From Burkholderia diffusa (GTDB lineage Bacteria; Pseudomonadota; Gammaproteobacteria; Burkholderiales; Burkholderiaceae), in the NCBI RefSeq assembly GCF_902499115.1, contig NZ_CABVPN010000002.1, positions 248,001 to 312,000 on the forward strand: a DNA stretch of 64,000 nucleotides, read 5' to 3'. The notes below the pieces were generated by a model, which was not told the DNA's origin, made no database searches, and saw only the letters and a program-made list of their open reading frames with translations. The translations under genes and the position numbers were made by a program. Shown here in pieces: positions 8,437 to 17,529 of this stretch. Position 1 is the first letter of the stretch, and every line of letters starts with the position of its first letter.

Positions 8437-9246
8437 TTACCCGTCACCCAGCACGGCTCCGCTCTCCGGCAACGTCGCGCCGCCGTCGACGACGATCGTC
8501 TGCCCGGTGATGTACCCCGCATCGGCCGACGCGAGAAACAGCATCGCGTTCGCGATGTCCTCCGGCTCGCCCATGCGCGCAAGCGGAATGTCGCGCGCGA
8601 TCTGCGCGGCGACCGACGCATCGCCGAGATTGCCGGCTGCCGGCGTGCGGATCATCCCCGGCTCGACGCCGTTGACCGTCACGTTGCGGCGCGCGAGTTC
8701 AAGCGCCGCAGCGCGAATGAAGCCGTTTACGCCTGCCTTCGACGCCGCGTAGTGCGCGAGCCCCGGATAGACGACGCGCGGCCCGGTCACCGACGACGTG
8801 ACGAGCAGCCGCCCCGCCCCCGCACGCTCGAATGCCGGCAGCGCGGCCTGTGCGAGCCAGAACAGCGCCGACAGGTTGACCGACAGCGTGCGCTCGAGCA
8901 GCGGCGCATCGATCTGCTCGAACGGAGTGAGCGGGAAGTACGCGGCGTTATGAACGACGACGTCGAGCCGGCCACCGTCGCGCTCGACCGCCGCGACGAG
9001 CGCGACGAGTTCGTCTCGGCTCGCGGCGTCGACGCGATACGCACGCGCAGCGCCGCCCGCGCTGGCAAGCGCGTCCGCCTGCACGGCAGCGGCATCGCCG
9101 TTGAGATCGGCCAGCGCGACGAATGCATCGGATTGCGCGAAGCGGCGCGCGATTGCCGCGCCGATCCCCTGCGCCGCGCCCGTGACGAGCACCACGCGGC
9201 CACTGAAATCCGCACGCAGGCGGCCGCTGCCCGGCACGGCGTTCAT
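8437..9246 (-). CDS. SDR family oxidoreductase
   Basis: A 269-residue classical SDR with TGAAQGIG (near residue 21), ADLNGDAA in the second strand, HNAAYFP and YAASKAG. The start ATG overlaps the stop of the MoaF-like gene (ATGA), so the two are translationally coupled. The C-terminal GQTIVVDGG is typical of the family. Substrate unknown, but coupling suggests it acts with the MoaF-like protein. Confidence 0.82.
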   Translation of the reverse strand: MNAVPGSGRLRADFSGRVVLVTGAAQGIGAAIARRFAQSDAFVALADLNGDAAAVQADALASAGGAARAYRVDAASRDELVALVAAVERDGGRLDVVVHNAAYFPLTPFEQIDAPLLERTLSVNLSALFWLAQAALPAFERAGAGRLLVTSSVTGPRVVYPGLAHYAASKAGVNGFIRAAALELARRNVTVNGVEPGMIRTPAAGNLGDASVAAQIARDIPLARMGEPEDIANAMLFLASADAGYITGQTIVVDGGATLPESGAVLGDG

Positions 9247-10127
9247 CGCTGCGCCTCGCCGGCGATCGGATGCACGGTTTCGTTCAGCACCTGCGCATGC
9301 GCGCCGATCGGGAAATTCGACAGCATGCCGAAATCGGCGCCCTGGTATCCAAAGATCTTGCCGTCCGTCTTGCGTTGTGCGAGGTCGATCAGCACGACGC
9401 CGAGCGTCGGCACCACCTTCTCGCGCCATACGAACAGATACAGCTGCTCGGCGAGCCTGAAGTAATGGCAGCGGTCCACGTCGGCCAAGCCGCCTTCGAC
9501 GCCCTGCAGACACTGCCATGCGTAGAAGTTCTCGTTCAGGTAGATGTGCTCGTAGCATTCGGTCGGGCTGTAGCGATACATCGTCCGCTTGCCGATCAGT
9601 TCGCGCGTGGGCCCGTGCAGCGGGCCCGGCTGCGCATGGCCGCCGAGCGTGCCGTGCCGGAACGTCGCATCGACACCCGTCAGCGGCAGCCCGCGCGCGA
9701 CACGCGTGAACGCGTCGACATGCGTTTCGGCTTCGGTCGGCAGCGTGCCGATCACCGACGTCCACACGCCGCCGCCGACGTCGATCACGAGACTGACCGA
9801 CGTCGCGCGTGCTGCCGGGTCGATGTAGTCGACGAAGTACAGGTCGTCGCGCAGCCGCGTGACACGGCAAGGCGCCCGGCCGCCCGTGCCGGTTGCCGCG
9901 TCGAGCCATTGCAGCGCGCCCGCTTCGAACATGTAGACGCGCCATGCGCCCGATGCGTCGCCGAGGGCCAGCGACCGCCCGGCGAGCTCGTCCACGGGCG
10001 CGAGGATGTTCGCGTCCGGCGCGAAGCCGTCCGCGAGCGCGCCCACCTGAATGAATACCGTGTCCTGTCGTTCCACCTGCCGTCTCCCGCGCAGCTTCAG
10101 GCCCGGCGGGCCGTGTACGCTGCTCAT
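9243..10127 (-). CDS. MoaF-like protein
   Basis: A 294-residue soluble protein with two beta-rich lipocalin/calycin-like halves, resembling MoaF. Recognisable segments are VYMFEAGALQWLDA in the N-terminal half and ATFRHGTLGG then TMYRYSPTECYEHIYLNENFYAWQC in the C-terminal half. MoaF was named from a molybdenum cofactor operon but has no proven reaction. It is coupled to the SDR and divergent from the AraC regulator at 10247. The ATG at 10127 is preferred over 10151, which adds only a short His-rich extension. Confidence 0.65.
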   Translation of the reverse strand: MSSVHGPPGLKLRGRRQVERQDTVFIQVGALADGFAPDANILAPVDELAGRSLALGDASGAWRVYMFEAGALQWLDAATGTGGRAPCRVTRLRDDLYFVDYIDPAARATSVSLVIDVGGGVWTSVIGTLPTEAETHVDAFTRVARGLPLTGVDATFRHGTLGGHAQPGPLHGPTRELIGKRTMYRYSPTECYEHIYLNENFYAWQCLQGVEGGLADVDRCHYFRLAEQLYLFVWREKVVPTLGVVLIDLAQRKTDGKIFGYQGADFGMLSNFPIGAHAQVLNETVHPIAGEAQR

Positions 10128-10246
10128 GTGCACATGGTGCGGGCTGCGCACGCCGCGCGGTATCGGCCAAAAGGATGAAGGGCGCGCGGCGCCGGAACGC
10201 GCTAAAGTGCACGTGATCCGCGCCGCTGCCGGCGCGAGGAGCGCCC

Positions 10247-11044
10247 ATGCACCGTGTCACCCATTACCGACGCACCGATGAAGGCATCGAGGCGATCAGC
10301 CTCGAGTCCGACCGCACGTTTCCGCGGCACGCGCACGACGACTTCGGGGTCGGCGTGATCGTCAGCGGCGCGCACCGGTCCTGGAGCGGCCGCGGGCAGG
10401 TCGACGCGCTGACCGGCGACGCGATCATGGTCAATCCGGGCGAGATACACGACGGCATGCCGATCGAAACGGGCACGGGCCGGCGTTGGCAGATGCTGTA
10501 CCTTGCGCCCGTCCTGGTCGCGGGCGTCGCGGCGGAAGAAGGCCTCGGGGGCGTCGAGCTCGTACATCCCGCCGTGCGTGACGCGCGGCTCGCGGCCGCG
10601 TTCGGACGGTTGCATGCACGGATCGTCGCAGGAAACGACACGCTGCCGCTCGCCCGCGACGAGGCGCTCGTCACGCTGGTCGCCGGGCTGCTTGCGCGGC
10701 ACTCGAATCGCGCGCTGCCACCCGCCGGCGTCGCACCGGCGATCCGGGTCGCCCGCGAGCGGCTCGATGCGGCGCCCGCCGCACCCGTTTCGCTGGCGGA
10801 ACTCGCCGGCCTGAGCGGCGTGAGCCGCTTCCAGCTGCTACGCGGATTCGCGCGCGAACTCGGCATCACGCCGCATGCGTATCTGATGCAGTCGCGCACG
10901 CGGCTGGCGCGCGCACTGCTCGCGAACGGCCGGCCGATCGCGGATGCCGCGGCCGAAGCCGGTTTTGCCGACCAGAGCCACCTGACGCGCGCGTTCGCAC
11001 GCCAGTTCGGGATCACGCCGGGACGATTCACGCAGGCAGGCTGA
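10247..11044 (+). CDS. AraC family transcriptional regulator
   Basis: A 265-residue regulator with an N-terminal AraC-type cupin (FPRHAHDDFGVGVIVSG near residue 24, NPGEIHDG near 66) that binds an effector, and two helix-turn-helix units at the C-terminus (SLAELAGLSGVSRFQLLRGF; IADAAAEAGFADQSHLTRAF). Divergent from MoaF/SDR, which is its most likely target. Confidence 0.88.
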   Translation: MHRVTHYRRTDEGIEAISLESDRTFPRHAHDDFGVGVIVSGAHRSWSGRGQVDALTGDAIMVNPGEIHDGMPIETGTGRRWQMLYLAPVLVAGVAAEEGLGGVELVHPAVRDARLAAAFGRLHARIVAGNDTLPLARDEALVTLVAGLLARHSNRALPPAGVAPAIRVARERLDAAPAAPVSLAELAGLSGVSRFQLLRGFARELGITPHAYLMQSRTRLARALLANGRPIADAAAEAGFADQSHLTRAFARQFGITPGRFTQAG

Positions 11045-11237
11045 ACAGGCCTCGCCGTCGCTGCGCGGCCACCGGTGCGCGACGATGTCGACCGTCGCCG
11101 TCCGGCACGTTGGATGGCGGCGCTGCCGGTCAACGGGAGACACCGGACGCATCGCCTTCCCGCTCACCCGCCCCGCTCGCCGACGCGCTGCAATTTCGTT
11201 CAAGACGCCCGTGCCGCCGCACGCGACGATGCGGCAC

Positions 11238-12161
11238 ATGAAGACACGACTGATCGGCTATCTCTATCTCGCCGCCGCAATGGCAGGCGTAGGCAGCACC
11301 GTCATCGCGAGCCGCCTCGCGGCCGGCGGCCTGCCGCCGTTCGCGGCCACCGCACTGCGCTTCCTGATCGCAACCCCGCTGCTGTTCGCGCTGATGCGAG
11401 CGCAGCGAATGCGATGGCCGCGGGTCTCCACACGCGACGCCGTGCTGCTGGTCGTGCAGGCTGCGGCGGGCGGGGTCGGCTATACGGTGCTGCTGATCAT
11501 CGGCACGAAGTTGTCGTCGCCCATCGATGCAGGCGTGATGCTCGGCACGCTGCCGGCGATGTCGACGCTGATCGCGGCGGTCGTGCTGCGCGAGCGGCAG
11601 ACGCCGCGCGACTGGGGCGCGGCCGCGCTGGCCACCGCCGGCGTGCTGTTCGTCACGTTCGCGCCCGGCCAGGCCATGCCGTCGCTCCCGACGCTCGCCG
11701 GCGACGCGCTGGTGCTGGCCGCCGTCGCTTGCGAGGCCGTGTTCATCCTGCTCAACCGGCGGCTGTCGGCGCCGTTGCCGCCGCTCGCGCTGTCGACGGC
11801 GATGTCGGGCCTCGGCTTCGTGCTCGCGCTGGTGCCGGCCGCGTTCGAATGGCACGCGCTGGCGACCGGCTGGAACATCGGCGCGGTGTCGGCGATCGCG
11901 TACTACGCGCTGGTGCCGACCGTGCTCGGCTATCTGTGCTGGTACGCGGGTTCGGCTCGCACGAGCGGCACCGAAGCCGCGCTGTTCACGGCGGTCGCGC
12001 CGGTCTCGGCCGTGCTGTTCGCGGTCGCGCTGTTCGGCGAGTCGCTGGGCGGCACGCGCGTGCTCGGCATCGCGCTCGTCGTCGCGGGGATGCTGGTGGG
12101 TGCGACGCGGCGGCGCGAGCCGCCGGCACGCATCACGTCAGCCGGTTGTCTCGATGGCTAG
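11238..12161 (+). CDS. EamA/DMT family transporter
   Basis: A 307-residue inner-membrane protein with ten predicted helices in two EamA repeats of about 140 residues, the drug/metabolite transporter fold. I set the start at MKTRLIGYLYLAAAMAG because the open frame upstream is Arg-rich and not membrane-like. The end of the second repeat (LGIALVVAGMLVGATRRR) is typical. Substrate unknown. Confidence 0.82.
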   Translation: MKTRLIGYLYLAAAMAGVGSTVIASRLAAGGLPPFAATALRFLIATPLLFALMRAQRMRWPRVSTRDAVLLVVQAAAGGVGYTVLLIIGTKLSSPIDAGVMLGTLPAMSTLIAAVVLRERQTPRDWGAAALATAGVLFVTFAPGQAMPSLPTLAGDALVLAAVACEAVFILLNRRLSAPLPPLALSTAMSGLGFVLALVPAAFEWHALATGWNIGAVSAIAYYALVPTVLGYLCWYAGSARTSGTEAALFTAVAPVSAVLFAVALFGESLGGTRVLGIALVVAGMLVGATRRREPPARITSAGCLDG

Positions 12162-12312
12162 CCCGTTCGTCGATCGATGGCCATCACCGCCCACCATCGA
12201 CGACTGTAGGAATGTGTCCGCACGCGGCAAAATCGTTGCGTACCGTCGCGCAAGATGCAATATTCGCGTGGCCGGGCCATTTGACCACCATCGAACAATA
12301 ATTCGCATCGCC

Positions 12313-12861
12313 ATGAACAAGAAGGAAGCCAAAACAAGAATCGCGGCGCTGCTGTCCGCGGGCGCGAGGAAAGCCGACGTGCTTGCCGAGCTGGCCGGAC
12401 AGGGCCTCAAGGATCGCGTGCTCGCGCGCCTGATCGCGTCGCGCCCCGACCCCGAACTGTGCAGGAAAAACAAGGTGCATACCCGGGTCCTGATCGCGCT
12501 CGGCATCGCGCAGTTGTTGATCAGCGTCGCACTCGCCTATCTCATCCTGGTGGACGGACTCAACATGGGCGCCGCGGTGCTGTTCCTCGCGTTGACGGTG
12601 CCGCTGTCGCTGCTGTTCATCTGGGGCTTCGCGACCCATCGCGTCGGCGCGTATCACGCGTTCATCATTCTGTCGCTGCTGCAAGTGCCGAAGACCATCG
12701 CCGATCTCGGCCGCGATCCGTCGGCCGCGCTGCCGACCCTCGGCGTGACGGTCATCCTCGTCGGCTACGTCTGGTTCGTCCGCAACCGGCTGTTCCCGGA
12801 CTTCGGCTGGTTCACGCCGCGCAAGGTCGAGGGCCGTTACGCGTTCGTGGAAAGTGCCTGA
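12313..12861 (+). CDS. Membrane protein of unknown function
   Basis: A 182-residue protein: a basic helical N-terminus of about 60 residues, then four hydrophobic segments (about residues 60-82, 87-105, 112-135, 137-156) and a short soluble tail. I do not recognise a family. The N-terminal part (KTRIAALLSAGARKADVLAELAGQGLKDRVLARLI) looks like a helical hairpin that could bind a partner. The ATG at 12313 is used; the longer frame from 12100 overlaps the transporter. Confidence 0.55.
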   Translation: MNKKEAKTRIAALLSAGARKADVLAELAGQGLKDRVLARLIASRPDPELCRKNKVHTRVLIALGIAQLLISVALAYLILVDGLNMGAAVLFLALTVPLSLLFIWGFATHRVGAYHAFIILSLLQVPKTIADLGRDPSAALPTLGVTVILVGYVWFVRNRLFPDFGWFTPRKVEGRYAFVESA

Positions 12862-12887
12862 CGCCGCCCACCGCGCGCCATGAAAAA

Positions 12888-12927
12888 GGCGCCGGGCCGT
12901 CCCGCGATCGCGGGACGGCCCGACGCC
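12888..12927 (-). terminator. Strong hairpin terminator between convergent genes
   Basis: A 30-base perfect palindrome (12893-12922) sits within a longer GGCG...CGCC stem. Read on the minus strand the stem is followed by TTTTT, so it is a rho-independent terminator for the entericidin-like gene. On the plus strand the T-run is poor. Confidence 0.8.
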
Positions 12928-12951
12928 TTCTACATTCCGGAACCCGGTAGC

Positions 12952-13086
12952 TTACTTCGCCTTCTCGGCGGTATCGCTAATTGCCTGGCCACCCTTCGAA
13001 ATGTCCTGTCCCACGCCTGCAACGGTATTGCAACCAGCGAGCGCGGCGGTCACGACCAGCAGCACTGCAGCAATCGTACGCGTCAT
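12952..13086 (-). CDS. Entericidin A/B family lipoprotein
   Basis: A 44-residue peptide: signal sequence MTRTIAAVLLVVTAALAGC with a lipobox (ALAGC), then NTVAGVGQDISKGGQAISDTAEKAK. The G-x-D-I-x-x-G-G-x-x-I motif is diagnostic of entericidins, small outer-membrane-anchored lipoproteins induced in stress or stationary phase. Of two in-frame ATGs, the one at 13086 has AAGGAG seven bases before it. It is monocistronic, not an EcnA/EcnB pair, and is followed by a strong terminator. Confidence 0.88.
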   Translation of the reverse strand: MTRTIAAVLLVVTAALAGCNTVAGVGQDISKGGQAISDTAEKAK

Positions 13087-13281
13087 TCTCATTCTCCTTG
13101 GAGTCAACATGCCCGGCCGGGCGAATCGTATGCGGCGTGATGCCCTGCGGCTCGCAGGACACGGGGCCTGACCTGATTATACGGAGACAGCCGCCGCGCG
13201 CCAGTGTTCGCCGGGCCGGCGTGACGCAGGCCACACGGGCCGTCGCGCAGATTTTCCTTGACTTCGGCCAGCCTCGAACTA

Positions 13282-13300
13282 ATATACGCACCGCGTATAT
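13282..13300. promoter_or_regulatory. Palindromic operator upstream of the ATCase gene
   Basis: ATATACGC-ACC-GCGTATAT is a perfect 8-bp inverted repeat 19 bases before the start codon, in an AT-rich patch. It lies where RNA polymerase would bind. The downstream protein itself carries an N-terminal helix-turn-helix-like segment, so self-recognition is possible. Confidence 0.55.
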
Positions 13301-13319
13301 TTCTCATCAGGTGCCGCCG

Positions 13320-14615
13320 ATGACCGTTCCCCAGCAAGCCTTCCTGCGCGACGCGATGCGCCGCCTCAACATGACCCGCGAAGCGTTCGCGAACCGCATC
13401 GGCGTAAGCCGCCGTGCGCTGGACACGTGGCTGTTGCCCGACGATTCGCAGGAATCGCGCGGCATGCCCGAGATCGTCGAGCGATTCGTGTCGGAAATCG
13501 TCGAACGCCCGGCACCGGACGGCGGGGACTATACGCAAAGCGTAGAAAAGCAGGGGCTCGCGAAGCAATTCCTGTTCGAAGGCAAGCCGCAGCTGATTTC
13601 CGTGGACCAGTTCTCCCGCGATTCGGTCGAGGCGCTGTTCCGCGTCGCCGACGTGATGCAGCCGATCGCGCGCCGCCACAAGATCTCCCGCGTGCTCGAA
13701 GGCGCTGTGCTCGGCAACCTGTTCTTCGAGGCCAGCACGCGCACCCGCGTGTCGTTCGGCGCGGCTTTCTGCCGGCTCGGCGGCTCGGTATGCGACACGA
13801 CCGGCTTCACGTTCTCGTCGATGGCCAAGGGCGAATCGATCTACGACACGAGCCGCGTGATGGCCGGCTACGTCGACGCGCTCGTGATCCGCCACCCGGA
13901 GAAAGGCTCGGTTGCGGAGTTCGCGCGCGCGACCAACCTGCCGGTGATCAACGGCGGCGACGGCCCGGGCGAGCACCCGAGCCAGGCGCTCCTCGATCTC
14001 TATACGATCCAGCGCGAGTTCTCGCGGCTCGGCAAGATCGTCGACGGCGCGCATATCGCGCTCGTCGGCGACCTGAAATACGGCCGCACCGTGCACTCGC
14101 TCGTCAAGTTGCTCGCACTGTACCGCGGGCTGAAGTTCACGCTCGTGTCGCCGCCGACGCTCGAAATGCCCGCGTACATCATCGACCAGATCGCGACGAA
14201 CGGCCACGTGATCGAGCAGACGAACGACCTCGCGGCCGGGCTGCGCGGTGCGGACGTCGTCTACGCGACGCGGATCCAGAAGGAGCGTTTCACCGACGAG
14301 TCGTTCGAAGGCTACACGCCGGATTTCCAGATCAACCAGGCGCTCGTCGATTCCGTCTGCAAACCCGACACGCTGATCATGCACCCGCTGCCGCGCGACA
14401 GCCGGCCCGGCGCGAACGACCTGTCGGTCGACCTGAACCGCGATCCGCGCCTCGCGATCTTCCGGCAAACCGACAACGGCATTCCGGTGCGAATGGCGAT
14501 CTTCGCGGTGCTGCTCGGCGTCGAGAATCTGGTTCAACACTCGATGCGCGATGCGACGTGGCGCCCACCGGCGTACCTCGGGCCGGAGGATGCGGTGTTT
14601 CACGGGATTGATTGA
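13320..14615 (+). CDS. pyrB: Aspartate carbamoyltransferase, long form with N-terminal HTH-like segment
   Basis: A 431-residue protein, about 110-120 residues longer than the usual catalytic chain. Catalytic landmarks are present: carbamoyl-phosphate site FEASTRTR near residue 135, HPSQALLDL near 219, GDLKYGRTVHS near 245 and HPLPRD near 355. It should condense carbamoyl phosphate with aspartate in pyrimidine synthesis. Residues 17-41 (TREAFANRIGVSRRALDTWL) read as an XRE/Cro-like helix-turn-helix. The ATG at 13320 is supported by the promoter palindrome just upstream. No pyrC or pyrI gene is adjacent. Confidence 0.85.
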   Translation: MTVPQQAFLRDAMRRLNMTREAFANRIGVSRRALDTWLLPDDSQESRGMPEIVERFVSEIVERPAPDGGDYTQSVEKQGLAKQFLFEGKPQLISVDQFSRDSVEALFRVADVMQPIARRHKISRVLEGAVLGNLFFEASTRTRVSFGAAFCRLGGSVCDTTGFTFSSMAKGESIYDTSRVMAGYVDALVIRHPEKGSVAEFARATNLPVINGGDGPGEHPSQALLDLYTIQREFSRLGKIVDGAHIALVGDLKYGRTVHSLVKLLALYRGLKFTLVSPPTLEMPAYIIDQIATNGHVIEQTNDLAAGLRGADVVYATRIQKERFTDESFEGYTPDFQINQALVDSVCKPDTLIMHPLPRDSRPGANDLSVDLNRDPRLAIFRQTDNGIPVRMAIFAVLLGVENLVQHSMRDATWRPPAYLGPEDAVFHGID

Positions 14616-14691
14616 CCCGCATCCAGTGTCGCGCCCGTCCGGTCTTGAGACTGCTTCGGCTCAAGGGGCGCGCACAGAAGTAACGCACACG

Positions 14692-14719
14692 ACGCGCCGC
14701 CTTGCACGGCGCGTTTTTC
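14692..14719 (+). terminator. Rho-independent terminator after the ATCase gene
   Basis: An 8-bp stem (ACGCGCCG / CGGCGCGT) with a 7-base loop is followed by TTTTTC. It lies 77 bases after the stop codon and also just downstream of the PIN-toxin remnant on the other strand. Confidence 0.75.
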
Positions 14720-14772
14720 ATTTTCGATGCAGATAATGCGGGAGCGGCCGGCCCCTGCGTCAGCTGGCCTGC

Positions 14773-15080
14773 GGGGTCGATCACGCACAAGCCCGCCGCT
14801 GCGAACGGCGCGACGTCGCGTGTGGCCACGATCAAGCCGTTCGCTGCGGCCGTTGTGGCGATAAAGCTATTGGCCGATGCCAGCGCGTTGTCCGTCGCAC
14901 GAGCCTTCGCACGAAGGCTCGCAAATGCTTTGCTGGCTGCATCAGCGAACGCCAGGACCAGGCCGCGAAACAGCGGCACGATGCGCTCCTCGATGCTCTG
15001 GTGCAGCCAGTCCCGCCTCCGCCCTTCCGGCAACACCGCCACACCGCCACGGCGAATCGCATTTCCGCGAGACCGATTCG
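14773..15080 (-). pseudogene. FitB/VapC-type PIN-domain toxin remnant, frameshifted
   Basis: Two overlapping reading frames together give a FitB-like C-terminus: IGLAEMRFAVAV in one frame continues as LPEGRRRDWLHQSIEERIVPLF in the next. The break is an exact 8-bp tandem duplication (GTGGCGGT twice, 15035-15050); removing one copy restores the frame. About 40 N-terminal residues, including the first catalytic Asp, are missing. The later active-site Asp of the D-x-L-I-A-x-x-A motif reads as Asn (SANSFIATTA). No stop follows the family's usual end and no antitoxin gene is visible. A dead gene by all signs. Confidence 0.7.
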
Positions 15081-15149
15081 ACCATCCTGCCCGCCCCGCA
15101 AGCGTTCAAACCCTCTGCAACATTCGTCAACACTCTCATCATAAATGCA

Positions 15150-15168
15150 AACAAGAACGCTTCTCATT
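15150..15168. promoter_or_regulatory. Fur-box-like site upstream of the siderophore receptor
   Basis: The 19-mer AACAAGAACGCTTCTCATT is an imperfect dyad whose right half matches the TTCTCATT half-site seen in beta-proteobacterial Fur boxes. It lies about 115 bases before the receptor start in an AT-rich stretch. Iron repression of the operon is expected from its content. Confidence 0.45.
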
Positions 15169-15282
15169 TACTGAGAAATTACATAGAATGCCGCCTGAAA
15201 CCAAATCGTAATAATTCCCGACGGCGTGCACATTCCCGTGGCGCGTCGTTCCGGGGGCCACACCGCGAGGTCGAAGCGCATC

Positions 15283-17526
15283 ATGAAGTCCCGTCCTGAA
15301 GAGCTGAAGCTCGGCAAATTCACCACCCTGTGCAGCGTGCTCGCCGCGAGCCCGGCGTTCGCCGACGGCACGCCGCCGCCCGCACCGGTCAGCACCGAAG
15401 GCCATCTCGCGCCGATCGAGGTCCAGGGCAAGACCGAGCGCAGCTACAAGGCCGACTTCTCCGCATCCACGAAATTCACCGCGCCGCTCGTCGACACGCC
15501 GAAATCCGTGACCGTGATCCCGCAAGAGCTGATCCAGAACAGCGGTGCGGCAACGCTGACCGAAGCGCTGCGCACCGTGCCGGGCATCACGTTCGGCGCC
15601 GGCGAAGGCGGCAACCCGCTCGGCGATCGTCCGTTCATCCGCGGCTACGACACGCAAGGCAGCATGTTCGTCGACGGGTTGCGCGACACGGGCGCGACCA
15701 CGCGCGAGATCTTCAACACCGAGCGCGTCGAGATCACCAAGGGCTCCGACGGTGCATACGGCGGCCGCGGCGGCGCGGGCGGCAGCATCAACCTGATCAC
15801 GAAAGCGCCGCACCTCGGGACGACGGCTGCCGCGAGCGCCGGCCTCGGCACCGACCGCTACCGCCGCTTCACCGCCGACGGCAACTGGCAGTTCGCCGAT
15901 CACGCGGCGTTCCGACTGAACCTGATGAGCCACAACAACGACGTCGCCGGCCGCGACGCCGTCAACAACGAGCGCTGGGGTGTTGCGCCGTCGATCGCGT
16001 TCGGTCTCGGCACGCCGACGCGCGTGACCGCGAGCTACTACCACCTGTCGACCGACGACCTGCCCGACGGCGGCATTCCGTACTTCTACACGACGGCGAA
16101 CAAGCCCGCGAACGTCGACACGATCCATCCGGCGCCCGTCGACCGCCACAACTTCTACGGCCTGATCGACCGCGACTTCCGCAAGACCACGTCGGACATC
16201 AGCACGATCAGGATCGAGCACGACATCACGCCGAACCTGACGATGCGCAACACCACGCGCTACACGGAATCGACGCAGGACTACATCTGGACGCAGCCCG
16301 ACGACAGCCAGGGCAACGTGGTCAACGGCAAGGTCTGGCGCCGCAACAACAACCGCAACAGCTCGATCAACAGCCTCGCGAACCTGACCGAACTGTTCGG
16401 CGAATTCCGCACCGGCCCGTTCAAGCACAGCTTCACGACCGGCATCGAACTGTCGCGCGAATGGGGCAAGCGCGATTCGTACACGGTCGCGACCGACAAG
16501 GGCACGATCTGTCAGAAAGGCATCGGCGCGCCGTCCGGCTACAACTGCACGAGCCTGTGGTCGCCGAACCCGAACGATCCGTGGGCCGGTTCCGTCACGC
16601 GCAACAACGACTATGCGCATGCGCGAACCACGACCAAGTCGATCTACGGCTTCGACACGATCGAGCTCACGCCGCGCTGGCAAGTCAACGCCGGCGTGCG
16701 CGTCGACGACTACTCGACCCGCTTCACCGACACCAGGGCGAACGGCGGCAAGACCTACACGCGCGACGACACGCTCGTGAACTGGCAGGCCGGCGTCGTG
16801 TTCAAGCCCGCGCGGAACGGCAGCATCTACGCGTCGTATGCGACGTCGTCGACGCCGGCCGGCATGCTGCTCGGCGAAGGCAGCGAAACGCAGTCGCTCA
16901 CGCCCGGTCGCGGCGGCGTCGGGGCGAACGCCGATCAGCTGTCGCCCGAGAAGAACCGCAGCATCGAACTCGGCACGAAGTGGAACGTGCTCGACGACAA
17001 GCTGTCGCTGACCGCCGCGCTGTTCCAGATCGACACGACGAACGCCCGCGTGACGCTGCCGAACAACCAGTACGCGATGGTCGGCAACAAGCGCGTGCAG
17101 GGTCTCGAACTCGGTGTCGCGGGCCAGATCACGAAGCAGTGGCAGGTGTTCGGCGGCTATACGTACATGAAGAGCGAGCTGCGCGACAACGGCAAGGATG
17201 CCGCGAACAACGGCCACCGGTTCCCCAATACGCCGAAGCACAGCCTGACGATGTGGTCGAACTACGACGTGACGCCGAAGTTCACCGTCGGCGGCGGCGC
17301 GTTCTACATGTCGGAAGTGTTCGGCGATCCCGCGAACCTGCGTGCGGTGCCGTCGTACTGGCGCTTCGACGCGATGGCGCAATACCGGATCAACAAGAAG
17401 CTCGACCTGCAACTGAACGTGAACAACCTGTTCAACCGCACGTATTTCGATCAGGCGTATCCGGCGCACTATGCGTCGATCGCGCCGGGCCGCTCCGCGT
17501 TCGTCACGCTGAACGCGCGCTACTGA
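15283..17526 (+). CDS. TonB-dependent siderophore receptor (PiuA/Fiu type)
   Basis: A 747-residue outer-membrane receptor. A short signal region (SVLAASPAFA) is followed by the plug domain (about residues 55-170: TPKSVTVIPQELI, GITFGAGEGGNP, RGYDTQGSMFVDGLRD) and a 22-strand barrel ending in the aromatic-terminated VTLNARY. It should import ferric-catecholate-type siderophores using TonB energy. The start at 15283 gives the signal; the open frame from 15226 does not improve it. It heads an operon with a Sel1 protein and PiuC. Regulation by Fur is likely. Confidence 0.88.
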   Translation: MKSRPEELKLGKFTTLCSVLAASPAFADGTPPPAPVSTEGHLAPIEVQGKTERSYKADFSASTKFTAPLVDTPKSVTVIPQELIQNSGAATLTEALRTVPGITFGAGEGGNPLGDRPFIRGYDTQGSMFVDGLRDTGATTREIFNTERVEITKGSDGAYGGRGGAGGSINLITKAPHLGTTAAASAGLGTDRYRRFTADGNWQFADHAAFRLNLMSHNNDVAGRDAVNNERWGVAPSIAFGLGTPTRVTASYYHLSTDDLPDGGIPYFYTTANKPANVDTIHPAPVDRHNFYGLIDRDFRKTTSDISTIRIEHDITPNLTMRNTTRYTESTQDYIWTQPDDSQGNVVNGKVWRRNNNRNSSINSLANLTELFGEFRTGPFKHSFTTGIELSREWGKRDSYTVATDKGTICQKGIGAPSGYNCTSLWSPNPNDPWAGSVTRNNDYAHARTTTKSIYGFDTIELTPRWQVNAGVRVDDYSTRFTDTRANGGKTYTRDDTLVNWQAGVVFKPARNGSIYASYATSSTPAGMLLGEGSETQSLTPGRGGVGANADQLSPEKNRSIELGTKWNVLDDKLSLTAALFQIDTTNARVTLPNNQYAMVGNKRVQGLELGVAGQITKQWQVFGGYTYMKSELRDNGKDAANNGHRFPNTPKHSLTMWSNYDVTPKFTVGGGAFYMSEVFGDPANLRAVPSYWRFDAMAQYRINKKLDLQLNVNNLFNRTYFDQAYPAHYASIAPGRSAFVTLNARY

Positions 17527-17529
17527 TCG

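Noticed and set aside
8437..10260. 607-codon frame suggesting a longer SDR protein
   Set aside because: The extra part is the out-of-frame translation of the MoaF-like gene; the SDR ATG at 9246 overlaps the MoaF stop.
14377..15042. 221-codon minus-strand frame as an intact toxin gene
   Set aside because: Only the first 90 codons resemble a PIN toxin; the rest is antisense to the ATCase gene, and the N-terminus is missing. Treated as a pseudogene instead.
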